Assembly (NCBI GenBank): GCA_905181865.1
Contig: CAJIZG010000001.1
Span: forward strand, 124,001-188,000
Source: Urechidicola croceus
Lineage (GTDB): Bacteria > Bacteroidota > Bacteroidia > Flavobacteriales > Flavobacteriaceae
DNA length: 64,000 nt
Direction of reading: 5' to 3'
Shown here one piece after another: positions 36,648 through 45,962 of this stretch. The translations under genes and the position numbers were made by a program. The notes under the pieces are model-generated. The model did no database searches and was not told the origin of the DNA. It worked only from the letters and a program-made list of their open reading frames with translations. The stretch's first letter is position 1, and each line of letters begins with the position of its first letter.

Positions 36648-37280
36648 ATGGGAGAAACTACAATAATAAATACTGAAAAATTCTTTACGGAAATTGATTT
36701 AAATAATAATTTGAGAGAAAACCGCAAGAAAACGTTGCTTAATATTGTAAACGTGATTATTCATGAATTAAAAAGTTCAAATCAAGTTAACCTTAATTTT
36801 ATTTGCACCCATAATTCGCGTAGAAGTCAATTTGCTCAAGTTTGGGCTCATTATGCTATTGAATATTTCAATTTAGATGGAATTGCAAGTTATTCCGGTG
36901 GAACGGAAGTAACTGCTATGCATAGAAATACTGTAAAATCATTGCGTGATGTCCAATTTAAATTTGACGTCGTAACGTTTTCACATGAAAACCCCGTTTA
37001 TGAAGTAACCTATGAAAACAACAAAAACTCTATTGTCGCCTATTCTAAATTATATGACGACGAATTCAATAAAAAACCTTTTATTGCGATAACGACTTGT
37101 GATTCTGCCGATAAAAACTGTCCTTTTATTCCAGATGCCTTAAAAAGAATTCATCTGGCTTATATAGATCCGAAGGCTTCTGATGATACTCCAGAAATGT
37201 CAAGTTCATATCTCAACACTAGTAAAGAAATAGCGTCAGAAATGTATTTTATTTTTAAAGAAGTTAAAAGTCAGTTATAG
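36648..37280 (+). CDS. arsC: Arsenate-reductase / low-molecular-weight phosphatase-like protein
   Basis: 210 residues from MGETTIINTEKF. The phosphate-binding loop CTHNSRRSQFAQ (CX5R) near residue 56 is that of the LMW protein-tyrosine-phosphatase / thioredoxin-coupled ArsC fold. A second conserved block is TTCDSADKNCPFIP with two cysteines that could serve as relay thiols. Most likely arsenate reductase paired functionally with the ACR3 pump at 3695-4726; a phosphatase role is the alternative. Its last codons are inside a 27-bp perfect inverted repeat. Confidence 0.8.
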   Translation: MGETTIINTEKFFTEIDLNNNLRENRKKTLLNIVNVIIHELKSSNQVNLNFICTHNSRRSQFAQVWAHYAIEYFNLDGIASYSGGTEVTAMHRNTVKSLRDVQFKFDVVTFSHENPVYEVTYENNKNSIVAYSKLYDDEFNKKPFIAITTCDSADKNCPFIPDALKRIHLAYIDPKASDDTPEMSSSYLNTSKEIASEMYFIFKEVKSQL

Positions 37281-37324
37281 TGTTCAGTAAAGTTATTTAA
37301 CTTTACTGAACACTATAACTGACT
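37269..37324. terminator. Perfect 27-bp inverted repeat overlapping both convergent stop codons
   Basis: Arms 37269-37295 and 37298-37324 are exact complements separated by only TT. The left arm includes the last three codons and stop of the arsC-like gene; the right arm covers the gap and reaches the stop of ppk2. No long T-run, but so long a stem should act as a bidirectional terminator or transcript stabiliser. Confidence 0.85.
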
Positions 37325-38108
37325 AAATTTCCAACTCTTTATCGTAAGGTATCGTTTTTAAAATATGTTCAATAACAGCAATTCTAGCCGATGTCTTTCT
37401 ATTAGCTTGAATTATTTTAAAAGGTGAAAATTCCTTTGCTTTGTCAAACATCTTATTTTTATAAAAAGTATACTTGTCCCATAAATCCTGAGCTCTTTCA
37501 TCTACAGCCGTCATTTTCCATTGTTTTAAGGGATCCGATTTTATATCTGTAAATCTCTTTTCCTGCTCTCTTTTAGAAATAGATAAGTAAAACTTTACCA
37601 AACGTATTCCAGACTCTGAAATCATTCTTTCAAAGTCATTTACCTGATTCATAAATATTTCGTGTTCTTGATCACTACAAAACCCATTGACAGGTTCCAC
37701 TACCGCTCTATTGTACCAACTCCTATCAAAAAATACAATTTCTCCCTCTTTCGGGAATTGCTTTATATAACGCTGAAAATACCATTGAGTGCTTTCTTCT
37801 TTGGTTGGCTTATTCAGTGCTATTATTCTAAAATTCCTCGGGTTTATTCTTTCTGTAGTTCTTCTAATTGCTCCACCTTTACCAGCAGCATCTCTACCTT
37901 CAAAAACAATAATAATACGTTCGTCATTCTTAATTGCCCAGGTTTGAAGTCTAACTAATTCTAATTGAAGCCTTTTTAATTTCTTCTCATAGTCTAAAAA
38001 TCGTATTGTCTTTCCAAAATTGATAGTACCCTGAGACAACATAGCAAATAATCCCTTAAATGAATTTAATTTTTGAATGTGCTCTTCTTTTATTTCAAAT
38101 TCTCTCAT
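37323..38108 (-). CDS. ppk2: Polyphosphate kinase 2 family protein (copy 2)
   Basis: 261 residues from MREFEIKEEHIQ. Single-domain PPK2: Walker A FEGRDAAGKGGAIRR (about residue 68), Walker B FFDRSWYNRAVVEPV, and the lid KREQEKRF. These enzymes phosphorylate nucleotides with polyphosphate. The ATG is 2 bases downstream of the upstream ppk2 stop, so the two are translationally coupled. The two proteins are clearly related but diverged. Confidence 0.93.
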   Translation of the reverse strand: MREFEIKEEHIQKLNSFKGLFAMLSQGTINFGKTIRFLDYEKKLKRLQLELVRLQTWAIKNDERIIIVFEGRDAAGKGGAIRRTTERINPRNFRIIALNKPTKEESTQWYFQRYIKQFPKEGEIVFFDRSWYNRAVVEPVNGFCSDQEHEIFMNQVNDFERMISESGIRLVKFYLSISKREQEKRFTDIKSDPLKQWKMTAVDERAQDLWDKYTFYKNKMFDKAKEFSPFKIIQANRKTSARIAVIEHILKTIPYDKELEI

Positions 38109-38109
38109 A

Positions 38110-38982
38110 TTAATCAATTTGAGTATTAGAACGAAAATATCTCATTACAATATTGGGATCTGGATAAAGCGTAGCTTTAGAATTTTTCTTCCCATAATAT
38201 TCAAATTGTGAAAGTACATACCTCATTGCTTCTAATCTAGCATTTTTTTTATCATTAGCCTTGACAATAATCCAAGGACTATAGGTCGTGTGCGTTCCGC
38301 TGAACATCTTATCTTTATAAATTGTATACTCGTCCCACATTTCCTGCCCTTTCTTATCTACTGGACTATATTTCCAACGTTTCAATGGATTCTGAAGCCT
38401 TGATTCGAACCTCTTTTGCTGGACATCTTTAGATATAGAAAACCAAAATTTTATAATATCAATTCCGTCTTCATAAATCATATGCTCAAATTCGGGTACC
38501 TGAGACATAAATTTTTTATATTGATTCGGAGTACAAAAACCCATTACTGGCTCTACAACCGCTCTATTATACCAACTACGATCAAAGAATACCATTTCAC
38601 CAGGATTTGGTAGTTCTTTAATATACCGCTCAAAATACCATTGTCCTCGTTCTATTTCAGTAGGCTTGGTGAGCGCAACTGTTCTTATTGATCTTGGATT
38701 TAAATGCTCTGAAAAGCGACGAATATTTCCTCCTTTACCAGCGGCGTCTCTACCTTCAAAAATAATAACTACTCTTTTTTTATTTTTAGAAATCCATTGC
38801 TGTAATTTCACCATTTCAATATTTAGTTTCCTTAACTCTTCCTCATAATGCAATGACTTAAGGAGTCCTTCTGGTACAATATTTTTTTTAGCAATTATAT
38901 CTAATAATTCTTTCTTTGTTGAAATTTTATTAAAATCTCCTAATTCTATTCTAGAATCTCCTGTATTTAAAGTTTCATCCAT
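38110..38982 (-). CDS. ppk2: Polyphosphate kinase 2 family protein (copy 1)
   Basis: 290 residues from MDETLNTGD; a start two codons upstream is equally possible. PPK2 motifs: FEGRDAAGKGGNIRRFSEH, GQWYFERYIKELPNPGEMVF, FFDRSWYNRAVVEPVMGF and DVQQKRFESR. Longer at both ends than copy 2. Each may differ in preferring ADP, GDP or NMP; sequence alone does not say. First of the pair, downstream of the capB terminator. Confidence 0.93.
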   Translation of the reverse strand: MDETLNTGDSRIELGDFNKISTKKELLDIIAKKNIVPEGLLKSLHYEEELRKLNIEMVKLQQWISKNKKRVVIIFEGRDAAGKGGNIRRFSEHLNPRSIRTVALTKPTEIERGQWYFERYIKELPNPGEMVFFDRSWYNRAVVEPVMGFCTPNQYKKFMSQVPEFEHMIYEDGIDIIKFWFSISKDVQQKRFESRLQNPLKRWKYSPVDKKGQEMWDEYTIYKDKMFSGTHTTYSPWIIVKANDKKNARLEAMRYVLSQFEYYGKKNSKATLYPDPNIVMRYFRSNTQID

Positions 38983-39011
38983 ATTCACAAATATATGAAT
39001 TGTAAATAAAA

Positions 39012-39037
39012 AAAGCCTCTGATAATTCAGAGGCTTT
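39012..39037 (-). terminator. Rho-independent terminator of the capB-like gene
   Basis: 11-bp perfect stem AAAGCCTCTGA / TCAGAGGCTTT (39012-39022, 39027-39037) with a minus-strand U-run, 23 bases after the capB-like stop. Confidence 0.85.
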
Positions 39038-39060
39038 CGTATAATTATTTCAACAAAGAA

Positions 39061-40305
39061 CTATACCATAGTAGCTCCTATTTTTTTATATTCTCCACTT
39101 TCTAATTTTTCTCTAATTGCAGAAAAAGCAATAATTGTTTCTTCAACATCCTCTAAGGTATGGGTTGCCGTGGGAATTAACCTTAAAATAATCAAACCTC
39201 TAGGGATCACAGGGTAAACAACGATGGAGCAAAAAATACCATGATTTTCACGTAGATCTTGTACCATTGCCATCGCTTCTGGAATTTCTCCTCGCAAGTA
39301 AACCGGAGTTACACATGTATTCGTTGCGCCAATATCAAACCCTTTGTCTTTTAGTCCGTTTTGAAGAGCATTTACATTTTCCCAAAGTTTATCCTTTAAT
39401 TCAGGCATGGTCCTAATCATGTCTAAACGCTTTAATGCACCTATTACCATTGTTATAGGTAATGATTTAGCAAACATTTGAGACCTCATATTATACTGCA
39501 AATATTGAACAATATCTTTGTCTCCAGCAAAAAAAGCACCAATCCCGGCCATTGATTTTGCGAAAGTTGCAAAATACACATCAATATCATCTTGAACACC
39601 TTGTTCAAAACCAGTTCCTCGACCTCCTTCTCCTAACGTTCCAAATCCGTGAGCATCATCAACTAACAGTCTAAAATTGTATTTCTTTTTTAATTCTGCA
39701 ATTTCCTTTAACTTTCCTTGTTCCCCACGCATTCCGAAAACACCTTCAGAAATTACTAAAATTCCACCTCCAGTTTTTTCGGCAATTCTTACGGCCCTGT
39801 TAATGTTTTTCTCTAAACTTTCAACATCATTGTGCTTGTATACAAATCGCTTTCCTGCGTGTAATCTAACTCCATCGATAATACATGCATGCGTATCTAC
39901 ATCATAAACAATTACATCATTTTTACTAACCAAAGCATCAATTGCAGAAACCATTCCTTGGTATCCGAAATTCACTAAATATGCTGCTTCTTTATTAATA
40001 AATTCAGCACATTCATTTTCTAATTGTTCATGAAAAGCAGTATGTCCAGACATCATCCTAGCTCCCATTGGATAAGCCATTCCGTATTCTGCAGCCGCAT
40101 CAGCATCTGCTTTCTTTACTTCAGGATGGTTCGCAAGTCCTAAATAATCGTTTATACTCCAAGTTAATACTTTCTTTCCATTGAAATACATGCGGTTAGA
40201 TATTTCTCCTTCCAACTTAGGAAATACGAAATAACCTTCTGCTTGTTCGGCCCAGTTACCTAAAGGACCTTTATCCTTAATTATTCTTTCAAATAAATCT
40301 TTCAT
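39061..40305 (-). CDS. capB: PLP-dependent acyltransferase, probable cysteate fatty acyltransferase (CapB)
   Basis: 414 residues, alpha-oxoamine synthase family. PLP lysine in FATFAKSMAGIGAFF (about residue 245), Asp-Ala-His DDAHGFGTLGEGGRG near 212, and NDYLGLANHPEV at 52. Homologues are annotated as serine palmitoyltransferase or glycine C-acetyltransferase. The gene next to it resembles cysteate synthase, so condensation of cysteate with a fatty acyl thioester to make the sulfonolipid base capnine is the best guess. A serine palmitoyltransferase is the main alternative. Confidence 0.75.
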   Translation of the reverse strand: MKDLFERIIKDKGPLGNWAEQAEGYFVFPKLEGEISNRMYFNGKKVLTWSINDYLGLANHPEVKKADADAAAEYGMAYPMGARMMSGHTAFHEQLENECAEFINKEAAYLVNFGYQGMVSAIDALVSKNDVIVYDVDTHACIIDGVRLHAGKRFVYKHNDVESLEKNINRAVRIAEKTGGGILVISEGVFGMRGEQGKLKEIAELKKKYNFRLLVDDAHGFGTLGEGGRGTGFEQGVQDDIDVYFATFAKSMAGIGAFFAGDKDIVQYLQYNMRSQMFAKSLPITMVIGALKRLDMIRTMPELKDKLWENVNALQNGLKDKGFDIGATNTCVTPVYLRGEIPEAMAMVQDLRENHGIFCSIVVYPVIPRGLIILRLIPTATHTLEDVEETIIAFSAIREKLESGEYKKIGATMV

Positions 40306-40390
40306 TCTACTTCCTATTAATATTCAAAAAAACATTATTCTATGAATTTTTTCCGTTTGCAAAATAACCACTTTTTTACGAGTATATCAA

Positions 40391-40418
40391 ATAAAAAAGG
40401 TGCCGTAATCAGCACCTT
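40391..40418 (-). terminator. Rho-independent terminator after the capA-like gene
   Basis: Stem AAGGTGC / GCACCTT (40397-40403, 40412-40418) with a minus-strand run of U. It lies between capA and capB, so capB may depend on readthrough or its own promoter. Confidence 0.8.
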
Positions 40419-40443
40419 CGTATTATATATCAAAACAAACTAT

Positions 40444-41481
40444 TTATTTAATAAATTCAATAGTTTCTTGTTCTTGTTTAATAGCATCAAAAAAGCCTTG
40501 TTCTCTCATCCAATCATCACTGTAGACCTTACTCATATATCTTGATCCGTGATCAGGAAAAATTAATACTACTTTACTATTTTTATCAAAAGCACCTGAG
40601 GCGGCATACTGCATTGTAGCCTGCATAACTGCTCCACTGGTATACCCCGCAAAAATCCCTTCTGTTAAAACAATTTCTCTCGCTCTATGAGCGCTATCCT
40701 CATCCGACACTTTTTCAAAAGTATCAATCAAATCAAAATCAGTTGCCGTTGGAATTAAATTTTTTCCAAGGCCTTCTATTCTATAAGGATAAATTTCATT
40801 AGCGTCAAATTCACCTGTTTCATGAAATTTTTTCAATATTGATCCAAATGCATCAACTCCCATAATTTTAATATTAGGATTTTGTTCCTTTAAATATTTA
40901 GCAGTTCCGGAAATTGTACCTCCAGTGCCACTTGCTGCAACTAAATGTGTGATTTCTCCTTTAGTTTGTTTCCAAATTTCTGGACCGGTAGACTCATAAT
41001 GAGCATCAATATTCAATTGATTGAAATATTGATTAATATAAACTGAATTTGCAGTTTCTGAATGTAATTTTTTTGCAACTTGATAATAAGATCTTGGATC
41101 GTCTGCACTCACATGTGCTGGACAAACATATACTTTGGCACCCATGGCCTTAAGCATGTCTATTTTATCGTTTGATGATTTTGAACTTACAGCTAACACA
41201 CATTTGTAACCCTTTGTAATACTTACCATTGCCAAACTAAACCCCGTATTTCCTGAGGTTGTTTCAATTATTGTATCTCCCGGTTTTAAAAGTCCTTGTT
41301 TTTCTGCTTCCTCTATTATAAATAACGCTATACGATCTTTCGTAGAATGACCAGGGTTATAACCTTCAAATTTTACTATGAACTCACCATCTAAATCACT
41401 AGTGATTTTATTTAATTTTATCATTGGAGTTTCACCAATAAGTCCAAGAATATTCTGATGAATACTTAAATGTCTCTTCAT
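40444..41481 (-). CDS. capA: Cysteine-synthase-like PLP enzyme, probable cysteate synthase (CapA)
   Basis: 345 residues, fold type II. PLP lysine in the loop [11 protein letters not shown] (about residue 48), where ordinary cysteine synthases have [17 protein letters not shown] near 89 and [14 protein letters not shown] near 180 bind substrate and phosphate. The altered loop and the neighbouring acyltransferase support a cysteate synthase (O-phosphoserine plus sulfite) in sulfonolipid synthesis. Cysteine synthase or cystathionine beta-synthase is the alternative. A TACATTTG -7 element lies at 41509-41516. Confidence 0.75.
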   Translation of the reverse strand: MKRHLSIHQNILGLIGETPMIKLNKITSDLDGEFIVKFEGYNPGHSTKDRIALFIIEEAEKQGLLKPGDTIIETTSGNTGFSLAMVSITKGYKCVLAVSSKSSNDKIDMLKAMGAKVYVCPAHVSADDPRSYYQVAKKLHSETANSVYINQYFNQLNIDAHYESTGPEIWKQTKGEITHLVAASGTGGTISGTAKYLKEQNPNIKIMGVDAFGSILKKFHETGEFDANEIYPYRIEGLGKNLIPTATDFDLIDTFEKVSDEDSAHRAREIVLTEGIFAGYTSGAVMQATMQYAASGAFDKNSKVVLIFPDHGSRYMSKVYSDDWMREQGFFDAIKQEQETIEFIK

Positions 41482-41508
41482 GAATTTTACTAATCAATTA
41501 AGAAAGTA

Positions 41509-41516
41509 CAAATGTA
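41509..41516 (-). promoter_or_regulatory. Probable -7 element of the capA-like gene
   Basis: On the minus strand TACATTTG, 28 bases upstream of the start and embedded in the palindrome GTACATTTGTAC. The -33 position is not clearly TTG. Confidence 0.45.
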
Positions 41517-41532
41517 CAATTTTTTTTTAAAC

Positions 41533-43587
41533 CTAAATATGACATTCCAAGTCAATCAAAAATGCATACTCTCTAGCACCATCTTTTAAACTATCAAACC
41601 TCCCCGATGCTCCTCCATGACCAACACTCATGTCGGTGTAGAGTAGTACCTTATTTTTATTTGCATGCTGTTCTCTAATTTTTGCTACCCATTTTGCAGG
41701 CTCAAAATACTGCACTTGTGAGTCATGTAGACCAGTGGTTACTAATAGGTTTGGCATCGGTTTATTTTCCACATTATCATACGGAGAATACGCTTTTATA
41801 TAATTGTAATACTCCTTATTATTTGGATTACCCCATTCATCATATTCACCTGTCGTTAAAGGTATACTTTCGTCTAACATTGTGGTAACCACATCTACAA
41901 AAGGAACCGATGCAATAATACCGTTAAAGTGATTAGGACTCATATTTAAAATAGCCCCCATTAATAAGCCTCCTGCCGATCCTCCTGATGCATACAAATG
42001 CTTAGGGGATGTATATTTTTTGCTTATTAAAAATTCTGCGCAATTTATAAAGTCTGTGAACGTATTCCTTTTATGCAATAATTTTCCTTTTTCATACCAT
42101 TCTCTTCCTAAATATTCACTTCCTCTTACATGGGCTATCGCAAAAATAAAACCGCGATCTAACAAACTTAATCTCGTAGTACTAAAACTATCTTCAATCG
42201 TATGTCCATAAGAGCCATAAGCATACAACAACAGCGGTGTATCTTTAGATAGATTCGTGTCCTTGTGGTAAACTAATGATATTGCAATTTTCTGACCGTC
42301 ATCAGCAGTCGCCCAAATTCTTTCACTTTTATAATTTTCTTTCTTGAAATGGCCTCCTAAAACCTCTTGTTCTTTTTTAATTTCTTTTGATTTATCATCT
42401 AAGTTAAAATCAATAACAGAACTTGGAGTTGTCATCGAATTATATCCATATCGAATTATACTCGTATCAAATTCTGGATTTGAATAAACGCCAACCGAAT
42501 ATGTTTCCTCTTCAAATGGCAGATAATAATCTTCGGTTCCATCCCAACAAATGACTCTAATTTTATTTAGTCCATTCTGTCGCTCTTCTAAAACAAGATG
42601 ATTTATAAAAACAGAAACATCTTCCAATAAAACATCCTCTCTGTGCGGAATTACCTCTATCCAGTTCTCCTTTAAAGTTGAAACTTCAACGGTTTTCATC
42701 AACTTGAAATTAGTCGCCTTATCTTTATTTGTTAAAATATAAAAATGTCCATCAAAATGTGAAATCCCATATTCCAAATCTCGCTCTCTTGGCTGAAAAA
42801 CGGTAAATTCTCCTTCAGGATTGTCTGCTGATAAAAATCTATATTCTGTAGATATCGTATTGTAGCATCCTATTATTATAAATTTTTCTGATTTAGTTTT
42901 ATATACAAAGGTTCCGAAAGTATCGTCTTTCTCATGATATACCAGTACATCTTCAGAAACATCTGTTCCAAAAACATGCTTATATATTTTATCGCTCCTT
43001 AACGTAGTTTCATCTTGCTTTGCATAATAAACCGTTTGGTTGTCATTGGCCCAAGAAGCGGAGCCTGTAGTGTTTTCAATTTGATCAGAATATATTTCGT
43101 TTGTTTCTAAATTCTTAAACTGTAAAGTATATTGTCTTCTACTTACTTTATCAGTTCCAAATACCGCCAATTTATTATTTGGACTTATTGAAACACCCTT
43201 TAAATTGAAATATTCAAAACCTTTTGCCATTTTATTGACATCAAACAATACTTCATCTTTAGCATCTAAATTTCCATTACGCCTAGAATGAATAGGATAT
43301 TGATCCCCTTTCTTATATCTTGAAATATAATAATATCCTTTTTTTTTATACGGAACAGATTCATCGTCTTCTTTAATTCTGGATTTCATTTCAGAAAATA
43401 AATCATCTTGCAACTTTTTTGTGTGACTTGTCATTTTATCAAAATACTCGTTCTCAGCATTCAAATAATCTATCACTTCAGGGTTTTCACGCTGATTTAA
43501 CCAATAGTAATTATCAATTCTAACATCATTATGAATGGATAATTCTTTTGGCTTCTTTTTAGCCCTAGGAGGTATAATATGTGTCAT
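41533..43587 (-). CDS. Oligopeptidase B-like S9 peptidase
   Basis: 684 residues from MTHIIPPRAKKKPKEL. N-terminal seven-blade propeller, then an alpha/beta-hydrolase domain with nucleophile Ser in ASGGSAGGLLMGAIL, Asp near TTGLHDSQVQYFEPAKWVAK and His in SVGHGGASGRF. Cleaves peptides after basic residues; PtrB type. No signal peptide, so cytoplasmic. An upstream start 8 codons earlier is less family-like. Confidence 0.93.
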   Translation of the reverse strand: MTHIIPPRAKKKPKELSIHNDVRIDNYYWLNQRENPEVIDYLNAENEYFDKMTSHTKKLQDDLFSEMKSRIKEDDESVPYKKKGYYYISRYKKGDQYPIHSRRNGNLDAKDEVLFDVNKMAKGFEYFNLKGVSISPNNKLAVFGTDKVSRRQYTLQFKNLETNEIYSDQIENTTGSASWANDNQTVYYAKQDETTLRSDKIYKHVFGTDVSEDVLVYHEKDDTFGTFVYKTKSEKFIIIGCYNTISTEYRFLSADNPEGEFTVFQPRERDLEYGISHFDGHFYILTNKDKATNFKLMKTVEVSTLKENWIEVIPHREDVLLEDVSVFINHLVLEERQNGLNKIRVICWDGTEDYYLPFEEETYSVGVYSNPEFDTSIIRYGYNSMTTPSSVIDFNLDDKSKEIKKEQEVLGGHFKKENYKSERIWATADDGQKIAISLVYHKDTNLSKDTPLLLYAYGSYGHTIEDSFSTTRLSLLDRGFIFAIAHVRGSEYLGREWYEKGKLLHKRNTFTDFINCAEFLISKKYTSPKHLYASGGSAGGLLMGAILNMSPNHFNGIIASVPFVDVVTTMLDESIPLTTGEYDEWGNPNNKEYYNYIKAYSPYDNVENKPMPNLLVTTGLHDSQVQYFEPAKWVAKIREQHANKNKVLLYTDMSVGHGGASGRFDSLKDGAREYAFLIDLECHI

Positions 43588-43681
43588 GTATTTTAATAAA
43601 TTGAAGTGCAAAAATAATAATTGATTCTTAAGCCATGTGAATCCCTTTGTTAAAAAAAGCTAATTTATCTAAAACTTAATT

Positions 43682-45106
43682 TTATTCAAAAGAATCATCA
43701 TTAAATCCAATTAAAAATAATTTTTCTTGAGCTCTTGTTACCGCCGTATACAGCCAGCGAAGATATTCTTTACTTGGTCCATCTGGCAAGTATGGTTGCT
43801 CAATAAAAACCGTTTTCCATTGCCCTCCCTGTGATTTATGACACGTCATAGCATATGAAAATTTTACTTGAAGTGCATTGAAATATTTATTCTTTTTAAT
43901 AGCCAATAATCGCTTATACTTTGATTTCTCATTTTCAAAATCCTTAGCGACTTCTTGATACAGTCGATTTGAGTCGTCATATGACAACGAAGGAGTTTCT
44001 GATGTTAAAGTATCTAAAAGCAATACGGTATCAAATGGCTGTTGATTTTTATAATCAATCATTCTTACTTTTACTTCTGCGAATCGAAAACCATATAATT
44101 CCTTTATACTTCTTATTTCCAAAATTTCACAGATATCGCCATTCGCTATAAAACCAGCTTCAGAAGAATCGCTTAACCAATAATAATTATTCTTTACAAT
44201 CATCACAAAATCTCCCGTGGAAATTTCATTTTCTTGACCTCGAATTTCACCTCTGATTTGCTGATTGTATTGATTTGCTCTTTTGTTTGAACGTACTATG
44301 AATGCGGTGTTCTCTACTCCATTATTATCATAAGCCCTGGTAATTGAATCTTGAATATCATAGCCATCTTCTAATCTCACAATATCAGGATAGTCCAACT
44401 CGAATTTAAAATTATACGAACCATTATTCAAAGTCATCAATCGCAACGATGTGGCGTTACAAAGAATACCCGAATTTGCATGCTGACGCATCACTTCGCT
44501 TAACTCGAGTTCCACAACATCTTTATGATAGTTATAGGCTAGCTTGTTCGCATCAAGCGCGGGACTCATATCTAATTTGACTGGTGGCAATTGCGCCGTA
44601 TCTCCTATCAGAATCAATTTACAACCAATACCTGAATAAACATATGTCATTAAATCATCTAACAAAGAACCATTTTCAAATAATTTAGAATTACTTGTAG
44701 CATCAGAGATCATAGAAGCCTCATCAACTATAAACATGGTGTTTGTATGTTTATTTACTTGCATTACAAAGTTAACACCGCCGTTGGATGCTTTTTTTGG
44801 ATGATATATTTTTTTATGGATCGTAAATGCTTGTCGACCTGCATAATTCGAAATAACCTTCGCCGCTCTTCCAGTGGGCGCAAGCATAACAGATTTTTTT
44901 CCAGTTTTCCATAAATTTTTCACAACAGTACTTATACTTGTAGTTTTTCCTGTACCAGCGTAACCTTTTAATAAAAATAGGTTATCTTTGTTTTTATCAA
45001 AAATAAAACTTGCCATTTGTAATAACAGAAGATTCTGTGTTTCAGTAGGTTCGAAAGGAAATGTTTCAACAAGTTGCTTGTAAAAGTCTGATGCGGATTT
45101 TGTCAT
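43682..45106 (-). CDS. RecD-like superfamily 1 helicase
   Basis: 474 residues. Walker A FLLKGYAGTGKTTSIS near residue 45, Walker B FIVDEASMI, GDTAQLPPV (motif III) and a C-terminal UvrD_C_2 block with AMTCHKSQGGQW and YTAVTRAQEKLFLIG. Conserved in flavobacteria as a stand-alone ATP-dependent helicase, probably in DNA repair. Shorter than RecD2; no OB or HhH repeats at the N-terminus. Confidence 0.88.
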   Translation of the reverse strand: MTKSASDFYKQLVETFPFEPTETQNLLLLQMASFIFDKNKDNLFLLKGYAGTGKTTSISTVVKNLWKTGKKSVMLAPTGRAAKVISNYAGRQAFTIHKKIYHPKKASNGGVNFVMQVNKHTNTMFIVDEASMISDATSNSKLFENGSLLDDLMTYVYSGIGCKLILIGDTAQLPPVKLDMSPALDANKLAYNYHKDVVELELSEVMRQHANSGILCNATSLRLMTLNNGSYNFKFELDYPDIVRLEDGYDIQDSITRAYDNNGVENTAFIVRSNKRANQYNQQIRGEIRGQENEISTGDFVMIVKNNYYWLSDSSEAGFIANGDICEILEIRSIKELYGFRFAEVKVRMIDYKNQQPFDTVLLLDTLTSETPSLSYDDSNRLYQEVAKDFENEKSKYKRLLAIKKNKYFNALQVKFSYAMTCHKSQGGQWKTVFIEQPYLPDGPSKEYLRWLYTAVTRAQEKLFLIGFNDDSFE

Positions 45107-45175
45107 GTATTTATTAAAAAATCAAAGATACAAATTCATTTATGGCTAAAAATTTTTAGCATTCAAAAAAAAATG

Positions 45176-45183
45176 TAAATTTG
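45176..45183 (+). promoter_or_regulatory. Probable -7 element of the 45212 gene
   Basis: TAAATTTG fits TAnnTTTG, 28 bases before the ATG; the -33 region (45153-45156) is TTTT. Confidence 0.5.
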
Positions 45184-45211
45184 CCTAAACCAAAATTAAA
45201 CAATCTAAAAA

Positions 45212-45943
45212 ATGTTCGTATTAGTACTATTTATTGTTGGAATTGTAGTATGTTTCTTTCTAGCAAAAGCCATCTTAAAATTTGTTCCTCGAAAAGTTCA
45301 ACCCGTTATATCAATTCTTTTATATATAATTGCTGGAATATTAATTTGGATGACCTATACAAGTGTCATGACACCTATTAAATTTAACCAAGAAAAAGAA
45401 GTGCGATATGGTGCTGTGATTAATAATCTAAAGGTTATTAGAGATGCACAAAATGCTCATAGAACTGTGACAGGTAAATATTGTGCAAAAGGTGAAGATT
45501 TAGTTAAATTTATTGATACTGCAAAATTGGCTGTAACTACCGCAAGAAATGAAACCAAAACTGTTAATATAGGTGGTGGAATGACCAATGAAGTTGAATA
45601 TAGAGTTATTGATACAACTGGATATACAGATGTAAGAGCAACTTTTGTAGGAAAAGATTATAAAAAAATGATGGATGTTCCATTTACCAATACTCAATTC
45701 ACTTTATCATTGGGTGAAATTGCAAGAACTAATGGAATTATGGCAGCAGTTTACGAAGTAAAAGTTGCAAAGGAATTAGTGTTGAATGGAATGAATGAAG
45801 ATCTTATTAGATTAGACGAAGAAGCATTTGCCGATAATGAAGTTAAAGGTAAATTTATAAGTGTTGGTTCCATAAATGAAGTAAGTGACAAAGGAAACTG
45901 GCCACCTACTTACGATCAAGCTGAAATAAATAAAAAGAAATAA
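45212..45943 (+). CDS. Conserved membrane protein of unknown function
   Basis: 243 residues. Two transmembrane segments at the N-terminus (residues 1-20 and 33-50), then a soluble domain with VINNLKVIRDAQNAHRTVTG and KYCAKGEDLVKFID, pilin-like in style, and a Pro-rich end. No enzyme motif. In flavobacteria this gene typically precedes the DUF3822 gene and rsmD, as here (19 bases and then a 4-base overlap), which suggests one operon. Confidence 0.65.
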   Translation: MFVLVLFIVGIVVCFFLAKAILKFVPRKVQPVISILLYIIAGILIWMTYTSVMTPIKFNQEKEVRYGAVINNLKVIRDAQNAHRTVTGKYCAKGEDLVKFIDTAKLAVTTARNETKTVNIGGGMTNEVEYRVIDTTGYTDVRATFVGKDYKKMMDVPFTNTQFTLSLGEIARTNGIMAAVYEVKVAKELVLNGMNEDLIRLDEEAFADNEVKGKFISVGSINEVSDKGNWPPTYDQAEINKKK

Positions 45944-45962
45944 AGTCATCATAGACTCAGAT

